Below, in pieces: positions 40,185 to 49,443 of a stretch of 55,127 bases of DNA. A program made the translations under genes and the position numbers. The DNA is from a virus. Location of the stretch: positions 1-55,127 of the IMG/VR virus record IMGVR_UViG_3300023179_004109. One strand, written 5' to 3'. The notes beneath the pieces are model-generated. The model saw only the letters and a list, made by a program, of their open reading frames with translations, had not been told where the DNA came from and made no database searches. Position 1 is the first letter of the stretch; every line of letters starts with the position of its first letter.

Positions 40185-40376
40185 ATGGCAAAGATGCAAT
40201 TAACCTCAGTAAAAATTCCCGAAGATCTATTCGAACAATTCAAAATAGCATGTGTTAGATATAAATTCAGCGTACAAAAATTAACAGAACGCGGTATGTT
40301 TCTATATCTAACAGATGAAGAATGGAGAAAAACAATTCACAATACCCTAGACACACAATTAACAGGAAGTTTATAA
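40185..40376 (+). CDS. Small ribbon-helix-helix-like protein
   Basis: A 63-residue protein that begins with a basic strand (MQLTSVKIPEDLFEQFKIAC) followed by two helices (RYKFSVQKLTERGMFLYL). This strand-helix-helix pattern is typical of Arc/MetJ-type DNA-binding dimers. The end is polar. It stands alone between the nuclease and the glycan cluster, 18 bases before the first glycosyltransferase, so it could control that cluster. The function is unproven. Confidence 0.72.
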   Translation: MAKMQLTSVKIPEDLFEQFKIACVRYKFSVQKLTERGMFLYLTDEEWRKTIHNTLDTQLTGSL

Positions 40377-40394
40377 AATCAAAACACGTTACGA

Positions 40395-41885
40395 ATGAAA
40401 GAAGGTTATATTGAGCAATCAAAACGTAAGAAAATCTTACTATTATGTGATGATATTAGAATGACATCTGGTATCTCAACAATGGCGCGCGAAATTGTCA
40501 TTGGAACTGCCCATCGTTTTAATTGGGTGAATGTTGGTGGAGCTATTAACCACCCCGACCAAGGTAAACGCTTTGATATTAATGCTGACACTAGTGCACA
40601 AGCAGGAATACCAGATGCTAGTGTTACTTTGTATCCAATCAATGGATATGGCGACCCATCATTTCTAAAACAAATGATAGCAATAGAAAATCCAGATGCA
40701 TTAATGATGTTTACTGATCCAAGATATTGGATTTGGTTATTTCAAATGGAGCATGAGATAAGGAATAAAATGCCTATTATCTATTTGAATATATGGGATG
40801 ATTTACCTTACCCCATGTATAATAAGCCATACTATGAATCATGTGATACTCTGTTAGCAATCAGTAAACAAACTGAAAATTTAAATAGAGCAGTATTAGG
40901 ACCAGAGCTAGCAGCTGAAAAAGTAATTAAGTATGTTCCTCATGGTATTAATGAAAATATATTCTTCCCTATTACTACTGAACATGTTGAATATTTAGCA
41001 CTACAAGACTTTAAAAAACAATTATATGGAGATAAATCGTACGACTTTACTGTACTATATAATGCGCGTAACATCCGTCGTAAATGCGTTCCTGATTTAA
41101 TGTTAGCTTGGAAGATATTTATTGATGAACTTCCAGAAGCTAAAGCTAAGAAATGCGCTTTAGTACTACATACTCAAATTGCAGATGAAAATGGTACTGA
41201 CTTACAAGCAGTAAAAGATATGTTATTTGGATATGAAGAAAAATATAATATCATATTCGATCAAAATAAGTATCCTGCTAACATAATGAATTTACTCTAC
41301 AATGCTACAGATGTGAATGCATTAATTAGTAGTAATGAAGGTTGGGGATTATCATTAACAGAAGCAATGATGTGTGGTAAACCAATTATCGCTACCGTTA
41401 CAGGTGGAATGCAAGACCAAATGCGTTTTGAGAATGAAAATGGTGAATGGATTAAATTCACTGAAGAATTTGGTTCTAACCATAGAGGTAAATATAAAAA
41501 ATGTGGGATATGGGCATTCCCAGTATTTCCATCTAATTCATCAATTGTAGGTTCAATTCCAACCCCTTATATTTTTGATGATAGAGCAGAACCATTCGAT
41601 ATTGCTGATCAAATTCAAGAGGTATATGCTTTAAAAACAAATCAAGTTGAAGAGTATGGGTCTCATACTAGAGGATTTCAAACATACGAAGAAGTTTGTA
41701 AAGCAGCTAGAGATTGGGTTACATCAGACGAATCAATGCAATCAGCAAGATGGATGGCTAAAAATACAATCGATGGAATTGAAGAAACATTCGCTAACTG
41801 GCAACCACGTCATTCATTTGAATTAATTCAAGTAGAAACTCCAAAACAACCAAAACATTACAATAAATACGTTATAGCAAAATAA
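40395..41885 (+). CDS. Glycosyltransferase, GT4-like (GT-B fold)
   Basis: A 496-residue glycosyltransferase. The N-terminal Rossmann half starts KKILLLCDDIRMTSGISTMA. The C-terminal half has VPHGINENIFFP, a DFTVLYNARNIRRKC start of domain 2, and the nucleotide-sugar site SSNEGWGLSLTEAMMCGKPI followed by ATVTGG, with the conserved Glu residues of the GT4 E-x7-E motif. Donor and acceptor cannot be read from sequence. It is the first of several transferases, with the next starting one base after its stop. Confidence 0.88.
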   Translation: MKEGYIEQSKRKKILLLCDDIRMTSGISTMAREIVIGTAHRFNWVNVGGAINHPDQGKRFDINADTSAQAGIPDASVTLYPINGYGDPSFLKQMIAIENPDALMMFTDPRYWIWLFQMEHEIRNKMPIIYLNIWDDLPYPMYNKPYYESCDTLLAISKQTENLNRAVLGPELAAEKVIKYVPHGINENIFFPITTEHVEYLALQDFKKQLYGDKSYDFTVLYNARNIRRKCVPDLMLAWKIFIDELPEAKAKKCALVLHTQIADENGTDLQAVKDMLFGYEEKYNIIFDQNKYPANIMNLLYNATDVNALISSNEGWGLSLTEAMMCGKPIIATVTGGMQDQMRFENENGEWIKFTEEFGSNHRGKYKKCGIWAFPVFPSNSSIVGSIPTPYIFDDRAEPFDIADQIQEVYALKTNQVEEYGSHTRGFQTYEEVCKAARDWVTSDESMQSARWMAKNTIDGIEETFANWQPRHSFELIQVETPKQPKHYNKYVIAK

Positions 41886-41886
41886 T

Positions 41887-43197
41887 ATGAAACAACTAAT
41901 ATTCATAAGTTGTCCTATAGACACTTACAGTGGTTACGGTGCTCGTAGTAGAGATATCGTAAAAGCGCTTTTAAAACCAAATAAATACGATATAAAAATT
42001 ATATCACAACGATGGGGTAATACACCATTCGGGTTTTTAAAAGCAGATAATGCTGAAGACAAACAAATTTTAGATTGTATTTGGGATCAACCCCAACTAC
42101 CTAGACAGCCTGATATTTGGATTCAAATTACAGTTCCAAATGAATTCCAACCCGCAGGAAAATACAATATTGGTATTACAGCTGGTATTGAAACGACATT
42201 ATGTGATGCTACTTGGGTTGAGGGTGTAAATAGAATGAATTTAACATTAGTATCATCTGAACATGCTAAAAGAGTATTTGAACAATCTGCATTCGAACAG
42301 CGTGATACTGCTACTCAACAAGTAGTCAAACATATTAGGCTAGAAAAACCAGTTGAAGTATTATTTGAAGGAGTAGATACTAAAATATATGAAAAAATAG
42401 ATGCAGTAAATGAAAGTCAAGTATGGGATATAGTAGATACTATTCAAGAAGATTTTAATTTCCTATATGTTGGACACTGGCTTCAGGGCGAATTAGGACA
42501 GGATAGAAAAGATACAGGTATGTTAGTTAAAACATTTCTTGAAACATTTAAAGGCAAAGGTAAAAAACCAGGATTGATTATGAAAACTTCTACGGCTACC
42601 TATTCTATAATGGACCGAGATGAAATATTAGATAAAATTCAAAAGTTAAGGCTATTAGTAGGTGATCAAGATTTACCAAATATCTATTTACTACATGGTG
42701 GATTAACAGATGGAGAAATAAATGAATTATATAATCATCCTAAAGTAAAAGCACACGTGTCATTTACTAAAGGTGAAGGATATGGCAGACCACTACTTGA
42801 AGCCTCCATCAGTCAAAAACCTGTAATTGCTTCTAATTGGAGTGGACAAATCGATTTCCTAGATAAAGATATGTCTGTATTATTAGCAGGTGAAGTAAGA
42901 CAAATTCACCCATCAGCAACAGTAGCAAATATGTTAATTCCAGAAAGTGGATGGTTTACTGTTGATTATGAGAAAGCAGCTGGTATATTAATAGATGTTT
43001 ATAAAAATCATAAAAAATACCTTGATGGGGCAAAGAGACAAGCGTATCGTTCACGTACAGAATTTAGTTTAGATAAAATGACTGAAAAATTAAATTCAAT
43101 AATTGATGAAAAAGTACCAAAACAAGTAGCACTTAAATTGCCTCAGCTTAAGAAAATCGAATTACCTAAATTTAAAAAAGTAGACGATGCAAAATAA
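41887..43197 (+). CDS. Glycosyltransferase, GT4-like
   Basis: A 436-residue GT-B protein. The start FISCPIDTYSGYGARSRDIV is a nucleotide-binding strand and glycine-rich loop. The C-terminal half has FLYVGHWLQGELGQDRKDTG, KTSTATYSIMD and the donor site FTKGEGYGRPLLEASISQKP followed by VIASNWSGQ. It resembles the preceding transferase in architecture but not closely in sequence. A Lys-rich tail follows the catalytic domain. A small hairpin (43198-43210) lies just after it. Confidence 0.87.
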   Translation: MKQLIFISCPIDTYSGYGARSRDIVKALLKPNKYDIKIISQRWGNTPFGFLKADNAEDKQILDCIWDQPQLPRQPDIWIQITVPNEFQPAGKYNIGITAGIETTLCDATWVEGVNRMNLTLVSSEHAKRVFEQSAFEQRDTATQQVVKHIRLEKPVEVLFEGVDTKIYEKIDAVNESQVWDIVDTIQEDFNFLYVGHWLQGELGQDRKDTGMLVKTFLETFKGKGKKPGLIMKTSTATYSIMDRDEILDKIQKLRLLVGDQDLPNIYLLHGGLTDGEINELYNHPKVKAHVSFTKGEGYGRPLLEASISQKPVIASNWSGQIDFLDKDMSVLLAGEVRQIHPSATVANMLIPESGWFTVDYEKAAGILIDVYKNHKKYLDGAKRQAYRSRTEFSLDKMTEKLNSIIDEKVPKQVALKLPQLKKIELPKFKKVDDAK

Positions 43198-43241
43198 TAC
43201 AGGTGCTGTAATTTATACTTACCAAAATAATACATTAAATT

Positions 43242-43634
43242 ATGAAAGAATTACTTACAATATGTCCTAGATGTGGTTCGAACGCATGTAGTGAAGTATC
43301 AAATAATAAATTAACTGTATGGAATTGCTTTGGATGTGGATTTACATCTAACTCTACCCTTACAGAAAAAAATATAGAATCAACAGAAGAAGTATTACCC
43401 GAACTATATAAAGCACTTAAATTTAAAAGTACAGACGAATTATATTGGTATCCTATGTCTGTAATACTAGAAAATAAAGCAATGGTATTTGCAGAAGGTA
43501 AAACAATTGAAGATTGGAAATGGTCAGCTGTACAATCTAAAGAAGATAAACCTGATATGTCTACTAAAAAAGAATTTGCAGAACGTGAGTTTATGGATGC
43601 GTTAGAATATATTGGTTACTTTAATCAAAAATAA
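43242..43634 (+). CDS. Zinc-ribbon hypothetical protein
   Basis: A 130-residue protein with an N-terminal zinc ribbon (CPRCGSNACSEV ... CFGCGF, residues 8-32) and a larger Trp-containing C-terminal part (DELYWYPMSVILENKAMVFA, DWKWSAVQ). It lies in the glycan cluster, two bases before a GT2 gene. The C-terminal part is of a type I recall from other large phages without a known function. No enzymatic motif is visible. Confidence 0.72.
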   Translation: MKELLTICPRCGSNACSEVSNNKLTVWNCFGCGFTSNSTLTEKNIESTEEVLPELYKALKFKSTDELYWYPMSVILENKAMVFAEGKTIEDWKWSAVQSKEDKPDMSTKKEFAEREFMDALEYIGYFNQK

Positions 43635-43636
43635 AT

Positions 43637-44263
43637 ATGCCTACAATTAGTTATGCAATTACAGCATGTAACGAACATGTTGAATTAGAACGTCTATTAA
43701 ATCAATTAAATGAAAGTATTCGTCTTGAAGATGAAATAGTAGTTCAATTAGATATAACAGCTACTGCTGAAGTTAAAGCTGTAGCTGAAAAATATAATGT
43801 AGGAGCTCCATATGAGTACCACAGAATACAAGCTACATTAAATAACGATTTCGCATCATTTAAAAATAATCTTAGCGAACATTGCACACGCGACTACATC
43901 TTTCAAATAGATGCTGATGAATATCCACACCCAGAATTAATCGAAAATTTACCTGCTCTTCTTGAACATAATCCCGAAATTGATGTATTTCTAGTTCCTA
44001 GAATCAATACAGTAGAAGGATTAACTGAATCCCATATTAAACAATGGGGGTGGAATGTACAAAATAACAGAGTTAATTTTCCAGACTATCAATGGAGAAT
44101 ATGGATAAATAAGAAAAATATTAAATGGATAAATAAAGTCCATGAACGATTAGATGGTTTTGGATTATATTGTAATTTACCCTTATTAGATGAATTATGC
44201 CTATACCATCCAAAAGATATAATTAGACAAGAAAAACAAAATCAATATTATAATACATTATGA
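43637..44263 (+). CDS. Glycosyltransferase family 2
   Basis: A 208-residue GT-A transferase. The start TISYAITACNEHVELERLL is the GT2 nucleotide-binding strand and loop, IVVQLDITAT follows, and the metal site is QIDADEYPHPEL (Asp-x-Asp). The later segment WRIWINKKNIKWINKVHERL corresponds to the acceptor side of LpsA/WcaA-type GT2 proteins. It is short, with only the catalytic domain. Its stop overlaps the next gene by four bases (ATGA). Confidence 0.86.
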   Translation: MPTISYAITACNEHVELERLLNQLNESIRLEDEIVVQLDITATAEVKAVAEKYNVGAPYEYHRIQATLNNDFASFKNNLSEHCTRDYIFQIDADEYPHPELIENLPALLEHNPEIDVFLVPRINTVEGLTESHIKQWGWNVQNNRVNFPDYQWRIWINKKNIKWINKVHERLDGFGLYCNLPLLDELCLYHPKDIIRQEKQNQYYNTL

Positions 44264-44664
44264 GTAACAGAAAATACCTCCCAACACTAAGTGAATTAGT
44301 TGACCGTTTAAGTATAGCTCAACTAAAAGAAGTATTCATCGCTGAACATAAAGATGAATATGCTACAGAAATAGCTGATATAGTTCATGATATTCAACTA
44401 TACCTAAAAGAAAGTAAAGAACCTATTACAGCAGAAACAATTAGAGCAATTATAGTATTATCTCAAATGAATTTACATATTTGGCATAACGAGTCAAACT
44501 ATCGTAAAGGAATTAAAGATGGTAACAACTTAGAATTAACCCACGGATTAAATGGCATTCGCAATACAGCTAAAAATAAAATCCAGGAAGTAATGGGTGG
44601 TAGAAAAGATTATAAAATAGATTGTTTAGCTGCTGATTTTAAAGATTGGGAAATAAGCTGGTAA
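44260..44664 (+). CDS. Hypothetical helical protein in the glycan cluster
   Basis: A 134-residue, mainly helical protein (TLSELVDRLSIAQLKEVFIA, ATEIADIVHDIQLYL, LSQMNLHIWHNESNYRKGI, LTHGLNGIRNTAKNKI). The regular pattern of conserved-looking Asp, Glu, Asn and Arg suggests an enzyme or a scaffold. It overlaps the GT2 gene by four bases and precedes the HAD gene by four bases. I recall related proteins in sugar-biosynthesis clusters of other phages and bacteria, without a known activity. Confidence 0.72.
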   Translation: MSNRKYLPTLSELVDRLSIAQLKEVFIAEHKDEYATEIADIVHDIQLYLKESKEPITAETIRAIIVLSQMNLHIWHNESNYRKGIKDGNNLELTHGLNGIRNTAKNKIQEVMGGRKDYKIDCLAADFKDWEISW

Positions 44665-44668
44665 AATA

Positions 44669-44971
44669 ATGGAAAAAAAATTAACTATATACGTTGACAT
44701 AGATAATACTATCTGTGAAACTAATGAAAGCGACTATATTAATTCAAAACCAATATTTACTAATATAGAAAAAATTAATAAATTATATGATGAAGGACAT
44801 ACAATAATATATTGGACTGCTAGAGGAGCTGCATCTAAAATAGACCATACTGATTTAACATCAAGTCAACTTAAAGAATGGGGATGCTTATTTCATCAAT
44901 TAAAAATGAATAGTAAACCTTCTTACGATTTATTAATATGTGATAAAACTAAAAGAATAGAGGAAATATGA
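44669..44971 (+). CDS. HAD-superfamily phosphatase, capsule/sugar-biosynthesis type
   Basis: A 100-residue compact HAD protein. The nucleophile motif is YVDIDNTICE (Asp-x-Asp), motif II is in HTIIYWTARG, and a Lys followed by a terminal Asp (YDLLICDKTKR) supplies motifs III/IV. No cap domain. Similar short HAD proteins occur in capsule loci and may dephosphorylate a sugar phosphate. It overlaps the nucleotidyltransferase gene by four bases, which suggests sequential steps, for example phosphate removal before nucleotide activation. Confidence 0.82.
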   Translation: MEKKLTIYVDIDNTICETNESDYINSKPIFTNIEKINKLYDEGHTIIYWTARGAASKIDHTDLTSSQLKEWGCLFHQLKMNSKPSYDLLICDKTKRIEEI

Positions 44972-45369
44972 AAAAAATATGGGTAAATGGCTCATTTGAC
45001 GTTTTACATATAGGGCATATCAGATTACTTGAATACGCTAGTACACTAGGAAGTGTTAAAGTAGGAATTGATAGTGATAAAAGAATTAAAAAATTTAAAG
45101 GCCCAAATAGACCATTTAATTCACTTGATGATAGAGCAGAATTTTTACGCTCTATAAAGTACATTGATAGTGTTGATGTATTTGATACAACTGAACGATT
45201 AGTTGATCTTATTAAACAATATCAACCTGATTATATGGTTATAGGAAGTGATTATAAAGATAGACCAATCGTTGGTTCTAAATTTATAAAAGAAATTATA
45301 TATTTTAATCGAATAGAAAATAAATCAACAACTAATATATTAAATTATGGAAAAACCAATAGTTTGTGA
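44968..45369 (+). CDS. Sugar-phosphate nucleotidyltransferase (HldE C-domain/TagD-like)
   Basis: A 133-residue cytidylyltransferase-fold enzyme. The HxGH motif is VLHIGH in GSFDVLHIGHIRLLEYA, followed by KFKGPNRPFNSLDDRAEFLR, YMVIGSDYKDRPIVGS and a terminal STTNILN, the last being the substrate/ATP loop (S-T-T) of HldE/TagD-type transferases. It most resembles the heptose-1-phosphate adenylyltransferase domain. It could activate the sugar made in this cluster. The reading frame ends inside the start of the cupin gene. Confidence 0.87.
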   Translation: MKKIWVNGSFDVLHIGHIRLLEYASTLGSVKVGIDSDKRIKKFKGPNRPFNSLDDRAEFLRSIKYIDSVDVFDTTERLVDLIKQYQPDYMVIGSDYKDRPIVGSKFIKEIIYFNRIENKSTTNILNYGKTNSL

Positions 45370-45718
45370 GGGTTGTAAAGTACCTAAAGGATGGGGTGAA
45401 GAATTAATCATTGAAAATAATGATAAATACTGCGGCAAACTACTCATATTCAAAGCAGGCTGCAAATTCAGTATGCATTACCATATGATCAAAGATGAAA
45501 CATGGTATGTAGATAAAGGTACATTCCTATATAGATGGATTGATACAGAAACAGCTGAAGTACATGAGGAACACCTTAAATCAGGGGATATTGTAAGACA
45601 AAGACCAGGTCAACCACATCAGTTGGAAGCCATAGAAGAAGGCGTTATATTTGAAGTATCAACAACACATTCAGATTCTGATTCATACCGTGTATGGAAA
45701 GGAGATTCACAAAAATAG
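45347..45718 (+). CDS. Cupin-fold sugar-phosphate isomerase-like protein
   Basis: A 123-residue cupin. Metal-site motif 1 is FKAGCKFSMHYHMIKDETWYV (split: His-x-His ... Glu), motif 2 is QRPGQPHQLEA, and the end FEVSTTHSDSDSYRV resembles mannose-6-phosphate isomerase type II C-domains. It might isomerise a sugar phosphate or epimerise a nucleotide sugar. It overlaps the nucleotidyltransferase gene by 23 bases and is followed directly by the RfbH-like gene. Confidence 0.83.
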   Translation: MEKPIVCEGCKVPKGWGEELIIENNDKYCGKLLIFKAGCKFSMHYHMIKDETWYVDKGTFLYRWIDTETAEVHEEHLKSGDIVRQRPGQPHQLEAIEEGVIFEVSTTHSDSDSYRVWKGDSQK

Positions 45719-45720
45719 CT

Positions 45721-47079
45721 ATGCAAGAACTATATCAAGATTTAGAAGGTTATAATAATGTCACTGAAAAAGAAATATTAAAATTAGTAGATAGATACAT
45801 CCAACAAAAACACTCTGAAAAAACTTGGGAAGCAGGTAAAGATTGGGTTCAATATGCAGGACCATATTTTGATTCATCAGAATATATAGCTGCTGTTAAA
45901 TCATTATTAGGTGAGTGGTTAGTACTAGGTGCTGATGCAATTAAATTTGAATCTAAATTTCCTAAACTATTTGGTAAAAAATATGGTTTATTAACCAATA
46001 GTGGTTCAAGTGCTAATCTATTAATGATGGCGGCTATGACCTCTAAACGCGGCTATAATATGCCTAAAGGGACGAAAGTAATTACTCCAATAGCTGGTTT
46101 CCCAACTACGGTAGCTCCAATTATCCAATTAGGATTCGTCCCTATATTCGTTGATATCGAGCTTGAAACATTAAACCTCGATTTAAATCAAGTTGAACAA
46201 GCTTGTATTGATAATCCTGATGCTAAAATTATTACATTTGCTCACGTATTAGGTAATCCACCTAACATGAATCGCTTAATGGAAATAGTTGAAAAATATA
46301 AATTAATACTATTAGAAGACTGTTGTGATGCTTTAGGTTCTACATTTGAAGGTAAGCCACTAGGTTCATTTGGTGAAATGGCTAGCTGCTCATTCTACCC
46401 AGCACACCACATTACAATGGGTGAAGGTGGATTTGTAGCAATGAATAATCAAAATACTGAACGTATTGTTCGTAGCTTTAGAGAATGGGGTAGAGGATGT
46501 TATTGCGTTGGTAAACAAAACTTATTAGAAAACGGAACATGCAAATGTCGCTTCAGTAACTGGTTACCTTCCTTACCAAATGAAATATTTGATCACAAAT
46601 ATGTCTATGAGGAGATTGGATATAATATGAAACCAATTGAATTACAAGCATCCATTGGTTTAGTTCAAATGGAAAAATTAGAAGAAATAGGTATTAAAAG
46701 AAAAGAAAACTATAAAGACCTATTTCAATCCTTTAGTAAATACAGTCAATATTTTCATTTACATAAAGCACAATCTGGGGCTGATGTTGATTGGTTTGCT
46801 TTCCCTATAACAATTAAGGATGGAGCTCCATTTAAGCGTTCTGATATATGTCAATTTTTTGAAGCACATAAAATACAAACACGCCCTTACTTTGCAGGCA
46901 ATATTATGTTACAACCAGCTTATACACATTTAGCTGATTCTAAAGAGGTAATTGAACAATATCCTGTAGCAAGAAAAGTAACTACAGATACATTCTTCTT
47001 AGGTACTTCACCTGTAATCAATAAGGAAAAAACTGATTATATTCAAACAATATTAGATAAATTTATTTTACAACTATGA
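45721..47079 (+). CDS. RfbH/E1-like PMP- and [2Fe-2S]-dependent sugar 3-dehydratase
   Basis: A 452-residue DegT/DnrJ/EryC1-fold enzyme. I chose ATG 45721, two bases after the cupin stop; an in-frame ATG at 45694 would overlap the cupin gene. The usual PLP lysine is replaced by His230 in SFYPAHHITMGEGG, the hallmark of 3-dehydratases RfbH (E1) and ColD. Cysteines Cys202, Cys260 and Cys262 have the exact C-X57-C-X1-C spacing of the E1 [2Fe-2S] site, with the fourth at Cys274 or 276 (X7 in E1, here longer). It should remove the C3 hydroxyl of a CDP-4-keto-6-deoxyhexose, as in 3,6-dideoxysugar synthesis. ColD lacks the cluster, so RfbH fits better. Confidence 0.88.
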   Translation: MQELYQDLEGYNNVTEKEILKLVDRYIQQKHSEKTWEAGKDWVQYAGPYFDSSEYIAAVKSLLGEWLVLGADAIKFESKFPKLFGKKYGLLTNSGSSANLLMMAAMTSKRGYNMPKGTKVITPIAGFPTTVAPIIQLGFVPIFVDIELETLNLDLNQVEQACIDNPDAKIITFAHVLGNPPNMNRLMEIVEKYKLILLEDCCDALGSTFEGKPLGSFGEMASCSFYPAHHITMGEGGFVAMNNQNTERIVRSFREWGRGCYCVGKQNLLENGTCKCRFSNWLPSLPNEIFDHKYVYEEIGYNMKPIELQASIGLVQMEKLEEIGIKRKENYKDLFQSFSKYSQYFHLHKAQSGADVDWFAFPITIKDGAPFKRSDICQFFEAHKIQTRPYFAGNIMLQPAYTHLADSKEVIEQYPVARKVTTDTFFLGTSPVINKEKTDYIQTILDKFILQL

Positions 47080-48023
47080 AAGTAGTATACATAACGGGAT
47101 GTTTAGGATTTATAGGTTCACATGTTACTAGACTTTGTTTAGATCAAGGTTGGTATGTAAGAGGTGTTGATAAATGTACTTACGCCGCCAATATAAATTT
47201 ATTACAACAGTTTCAGGAATGTAATAATTTTAAATTTGAAAATAAAGATATTAATGATTTAAAATTTCTATACGATTGTGATTATGTTATTAATACAGCT
47301 GCTGAAACGCACGTTGGTAATTCAATAGCTAATAGTGATGATTTTGTTAGTTCTAATATTAATGGAGTTCATCATTTATTAGAATTACTTAGAAACTATA
47401 GACAAGAAACAGCTAAAACACCTACATTATTACACTTCAGTACAGATGAAGTTTATGGAGATATAGGTGATGGAGCTCATACTGAAACTGACCTACTTAA
47501 ACCATCAAACCCATATTCAGCAACTAAAGCAGCTGCGGATATGTTAGTATTAGCTTGGGCTAGAACGTATAATTTATCTTATGTTATTGTTAGACCAACT
47601 AACAATTATGGAGTAGGACAATACGTTGAGAAATTAATCCCTAAAGCATGCAAATATCTCCAGTTAAATAGAAAAATACCTCTGCACAACAGCGGAACTC
47701 CAATTAGAAACTGGCTACATGCTCATGATACAGCTAGAGCTATTATTAAAATTATTGAAAGCGGAGTGCAAAACGAAATATTCAATATTGCTGGTGGATT
47801 TGAACAATCAAACTACAATACAATAAAGAAATTAATTTATGAATATAACGGCGATACTGAAGTAAATAAGTACATTGATTGGTCTTATTCTAGAGTAGGA
47901 CAGGATATTAGATATGCTTTAGATGATTCTAAATTAAAAGCATTAGGTTGGGAACCTAAAATGGAATTTGATAAAGAATTACCTTACATTGTAAATTATT
48001 ATAAAAATAAATTTATATGGTAA
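47076..48023 (+). CDS. NAD-dependent nucleotide-sugar 4,6-dehydratase (RmlB/RfbG-like)
   Basis: A 315-residue extended SDR. The NAD motif is TGCLGFIGSHV, the catalytic region HFSTDEVYGDI (Thr-Asp-Glu as in 4,6-dehydratases) and the Tyr-x3-Lys is YSATKAAAD. VRPTNNYGVGQ and PIRNWLHAHDTARAI follow, as in RmlB. The TDE signature indicates a 4,6-dehydratase, giving the 4-keto-6-deoxy sugar that the RfbH-like enzyme would use. It overlaps the RfbH gene by four bases. Confidence 0.88.
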   Translation: MKVVYITGCLGFIGSHVTRLCLDQGWYVRGVDKCTYAANINLLQQFQECNNFKFENKDINDLKFLYDCDYVINTAAETHVGNSIANSDDFVSSNINGVHHLLELLRNYRQETAKTPTLLHFSTDEVYGDIGDGAHTETDLLKPSNPYSATKAAADMLVLAWARTYNLSYVIVRPTNNYGVGQYVEKLIPKACKYLQLNRKIPLHNSGTPIRNWLHAHDTARAIIKIIESGVQNEIFNIAGGFEQSNYNTIKKLIYEYNGDTEVNKYIDWSYSRVGQDIRYALDDSKLKALGWEPKMEFDKELPYIVNYYKNKFIW

Positions 48024-48529
48024 GATTAGCTAATGGTCGAGGACAGTTAGGAGAAAAATTACAACAATATTTAAATATTCAATCAGATAAAGATATAGTA
48101 ATATATCATACATGGCAAGTTACATACTCTGGCGACTCAAATATGAGTGAGGAAGTGATACAACTTAACGAATATAATAAATTAGTTGAATTTTCTAAAA
48201 ATAACCCTAACTTTAAAATAATATTTATTTCAACTGCATCACAACGTAGTAGTTGGTATACTTACTATAAAGAACAAGCAGAAGCTTATCTTTTGGCTAA
48301 TCACGATTCTTGCATTATATTAAAATTCCCAACATTTATAGGGAAAGGTATATTACCTAAATTAAAATCAGGTGAAATAAAACCATACGGAACTATAGAA
48401 TTAATTACTCTAGATAGAGTATCTGAAATAGTAGGTCAATATCTATTTTATGATGATTTAAAAAGAGTGTTTATAATAGAAGGAGAAAAAATAGAGGCTA
48501 AAACACTAGTAGAAATATTAAACGTATAA
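48017..48529 (+). CDS. Short SDR-like sugar dehydrogenase/epimerase
   Basis: A 170-residue protein with only part of an extended SDR. It has FISTASQRSSWYTYYKEQAE, a Tyr-x3-Lys-like element, and LKFPTFIGKGILPK as in the C-terminal part of sugar epimerases, with a late GEKIEAKTLVEIL helix. The usual GxxGxxG start is only hinted at (NGRGQLGEKL). It may be a reduced member or a partner of the preceding dehydratase, which it overlaps by seven bases. Confidence 0.68.
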   Translation: MVRLANGRGQLGEKLQQYLNIQSDKDIVIYHTWQVTYSGDSNMSEEVIQLNEYNKLVEFSKNNPNFKIIFISTASQRSSWYTYYKEQAEAYLLANHDSCIILKFPTFIGKGILPKLKSGEIKPYGTIELITLDRVSEIVGQYLFYDDLKRVFIIEGEKIEAKTLVEILNV

Positions 48530-49443
48530 TGGTTATAAAAATAACATATCATTTAATGCCTTGGGAAATTGATTATGCATTGCAATCATTTACTCAATTT
48601 AAAAAATCTAAATATTATCTTGAAAAAGGTGATACTGTTAAAATTGATTCATTCTTAAATCTATCTAGCTATCTTATCGATTGGGATAAAAGTAAATTAC
48701 CAAAAGAGTTCTTTATTCAAAAATATAAGGACCTATCTAACTTGCTAATTGATTATGATCATACTCCGTTCATATATGAAGGAGATGAGTTGTTTGGTAT
48801 TTTAGATAAACAGAGAATGGCCTATTCTTCTGATGTCGATTACTATATTGAATTATGTCCTGACATGTATTTTAGTGAAACCTTACTTGCATCACTAATA
48901 AGTGCAGCTAAAGTAGTACCTAATAAATACTTTGCCATCACTCCACAATTATACAAAATGTGGGACTGGACTTGGGATGTATTAGTAGCTGATAGACATA
49001 TGAATATACCTTATGACCAATGGGATAAAGCAGATTTATTTGATATTAGATGGGATTTTAAAAATGCAAATATAGAAAGACAACTTAAATCATCTCCAGT
49101 AAGTAAATGGTGTAATTGGTTTGATCTATATAATAAAGCATTCTATGAGGAAATGATTCCAGTGCATGATGATTGGCATGGATACGGACCTGGAGATACT
49201 TATGGGATGATAATTTCAGAGCATGCTAAAAAACAGGGTGCTGATTTTCAACAGTATATTTTAGAGGGTGAGCTTATATTTGAATATCCAATTGGCCCCT
49301 TAAAACAACGTAATGTTAGTAGTGTTTATAGAGATATGATTGTAACTAAAAATGTTCCTAACCAAAGAGCAGTATTCGAGGCCAAGTTTAATGATTACCT
49401 TAATATAGGAGTTCAACAACTAATTAATAAAAAAATAATCTAA
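48529..49443 (+). CDS. Putative GT-A-type glycosyltransferase
   Basis: A 304-residue protein I do not recognise by name. SDVDYYIELCPDMYFSETLL looks like the acidic metal motif of a GT-A fold, and a later DDWHGYGPGDTYGMIISEHA segment resembles the acceptor/catalytic Asp region. There are no membrane segments or signal peptide. It lies in a run of transferases with one-base overlaps on both sides. It could be a sugar transferase acting on the cluster's glycan. Confidence 0.62.
   Translation: MVIKITYHLMPWEIDYALQSFTQFKKSKYYLEKGDTVKIDSFLNLSSYLIDWDKSKLPKEFFIQKYKDLSNLLIDYDHTPFIYEGDELFGILDKQRMAYSSDVDYYIELCPDMYFSETLLASLISAAKVVPNKYFAITPQLYKMWDWTWDVLVADRHMNIPYDQWDKADLFDIRWDFKNANIERQLKSSPVSKWCNWFDLYNKAFYEEMIPVHDDWHGYGPGDTYGMIISEHAKKQGADFQQYILEGELIFEYPIGPLKQRNVSSVYRDMIVTKNVPNQRAVFEAKFNDYLNIGVQQLINKKII

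Noticed and set aside
43198-43210. TACAG-GTG-CTGTA hairpin after the second GT4 gene as a terminator
   Set aside because: Only a 5 bp stem and no T run. It lies inside an apparent operon.
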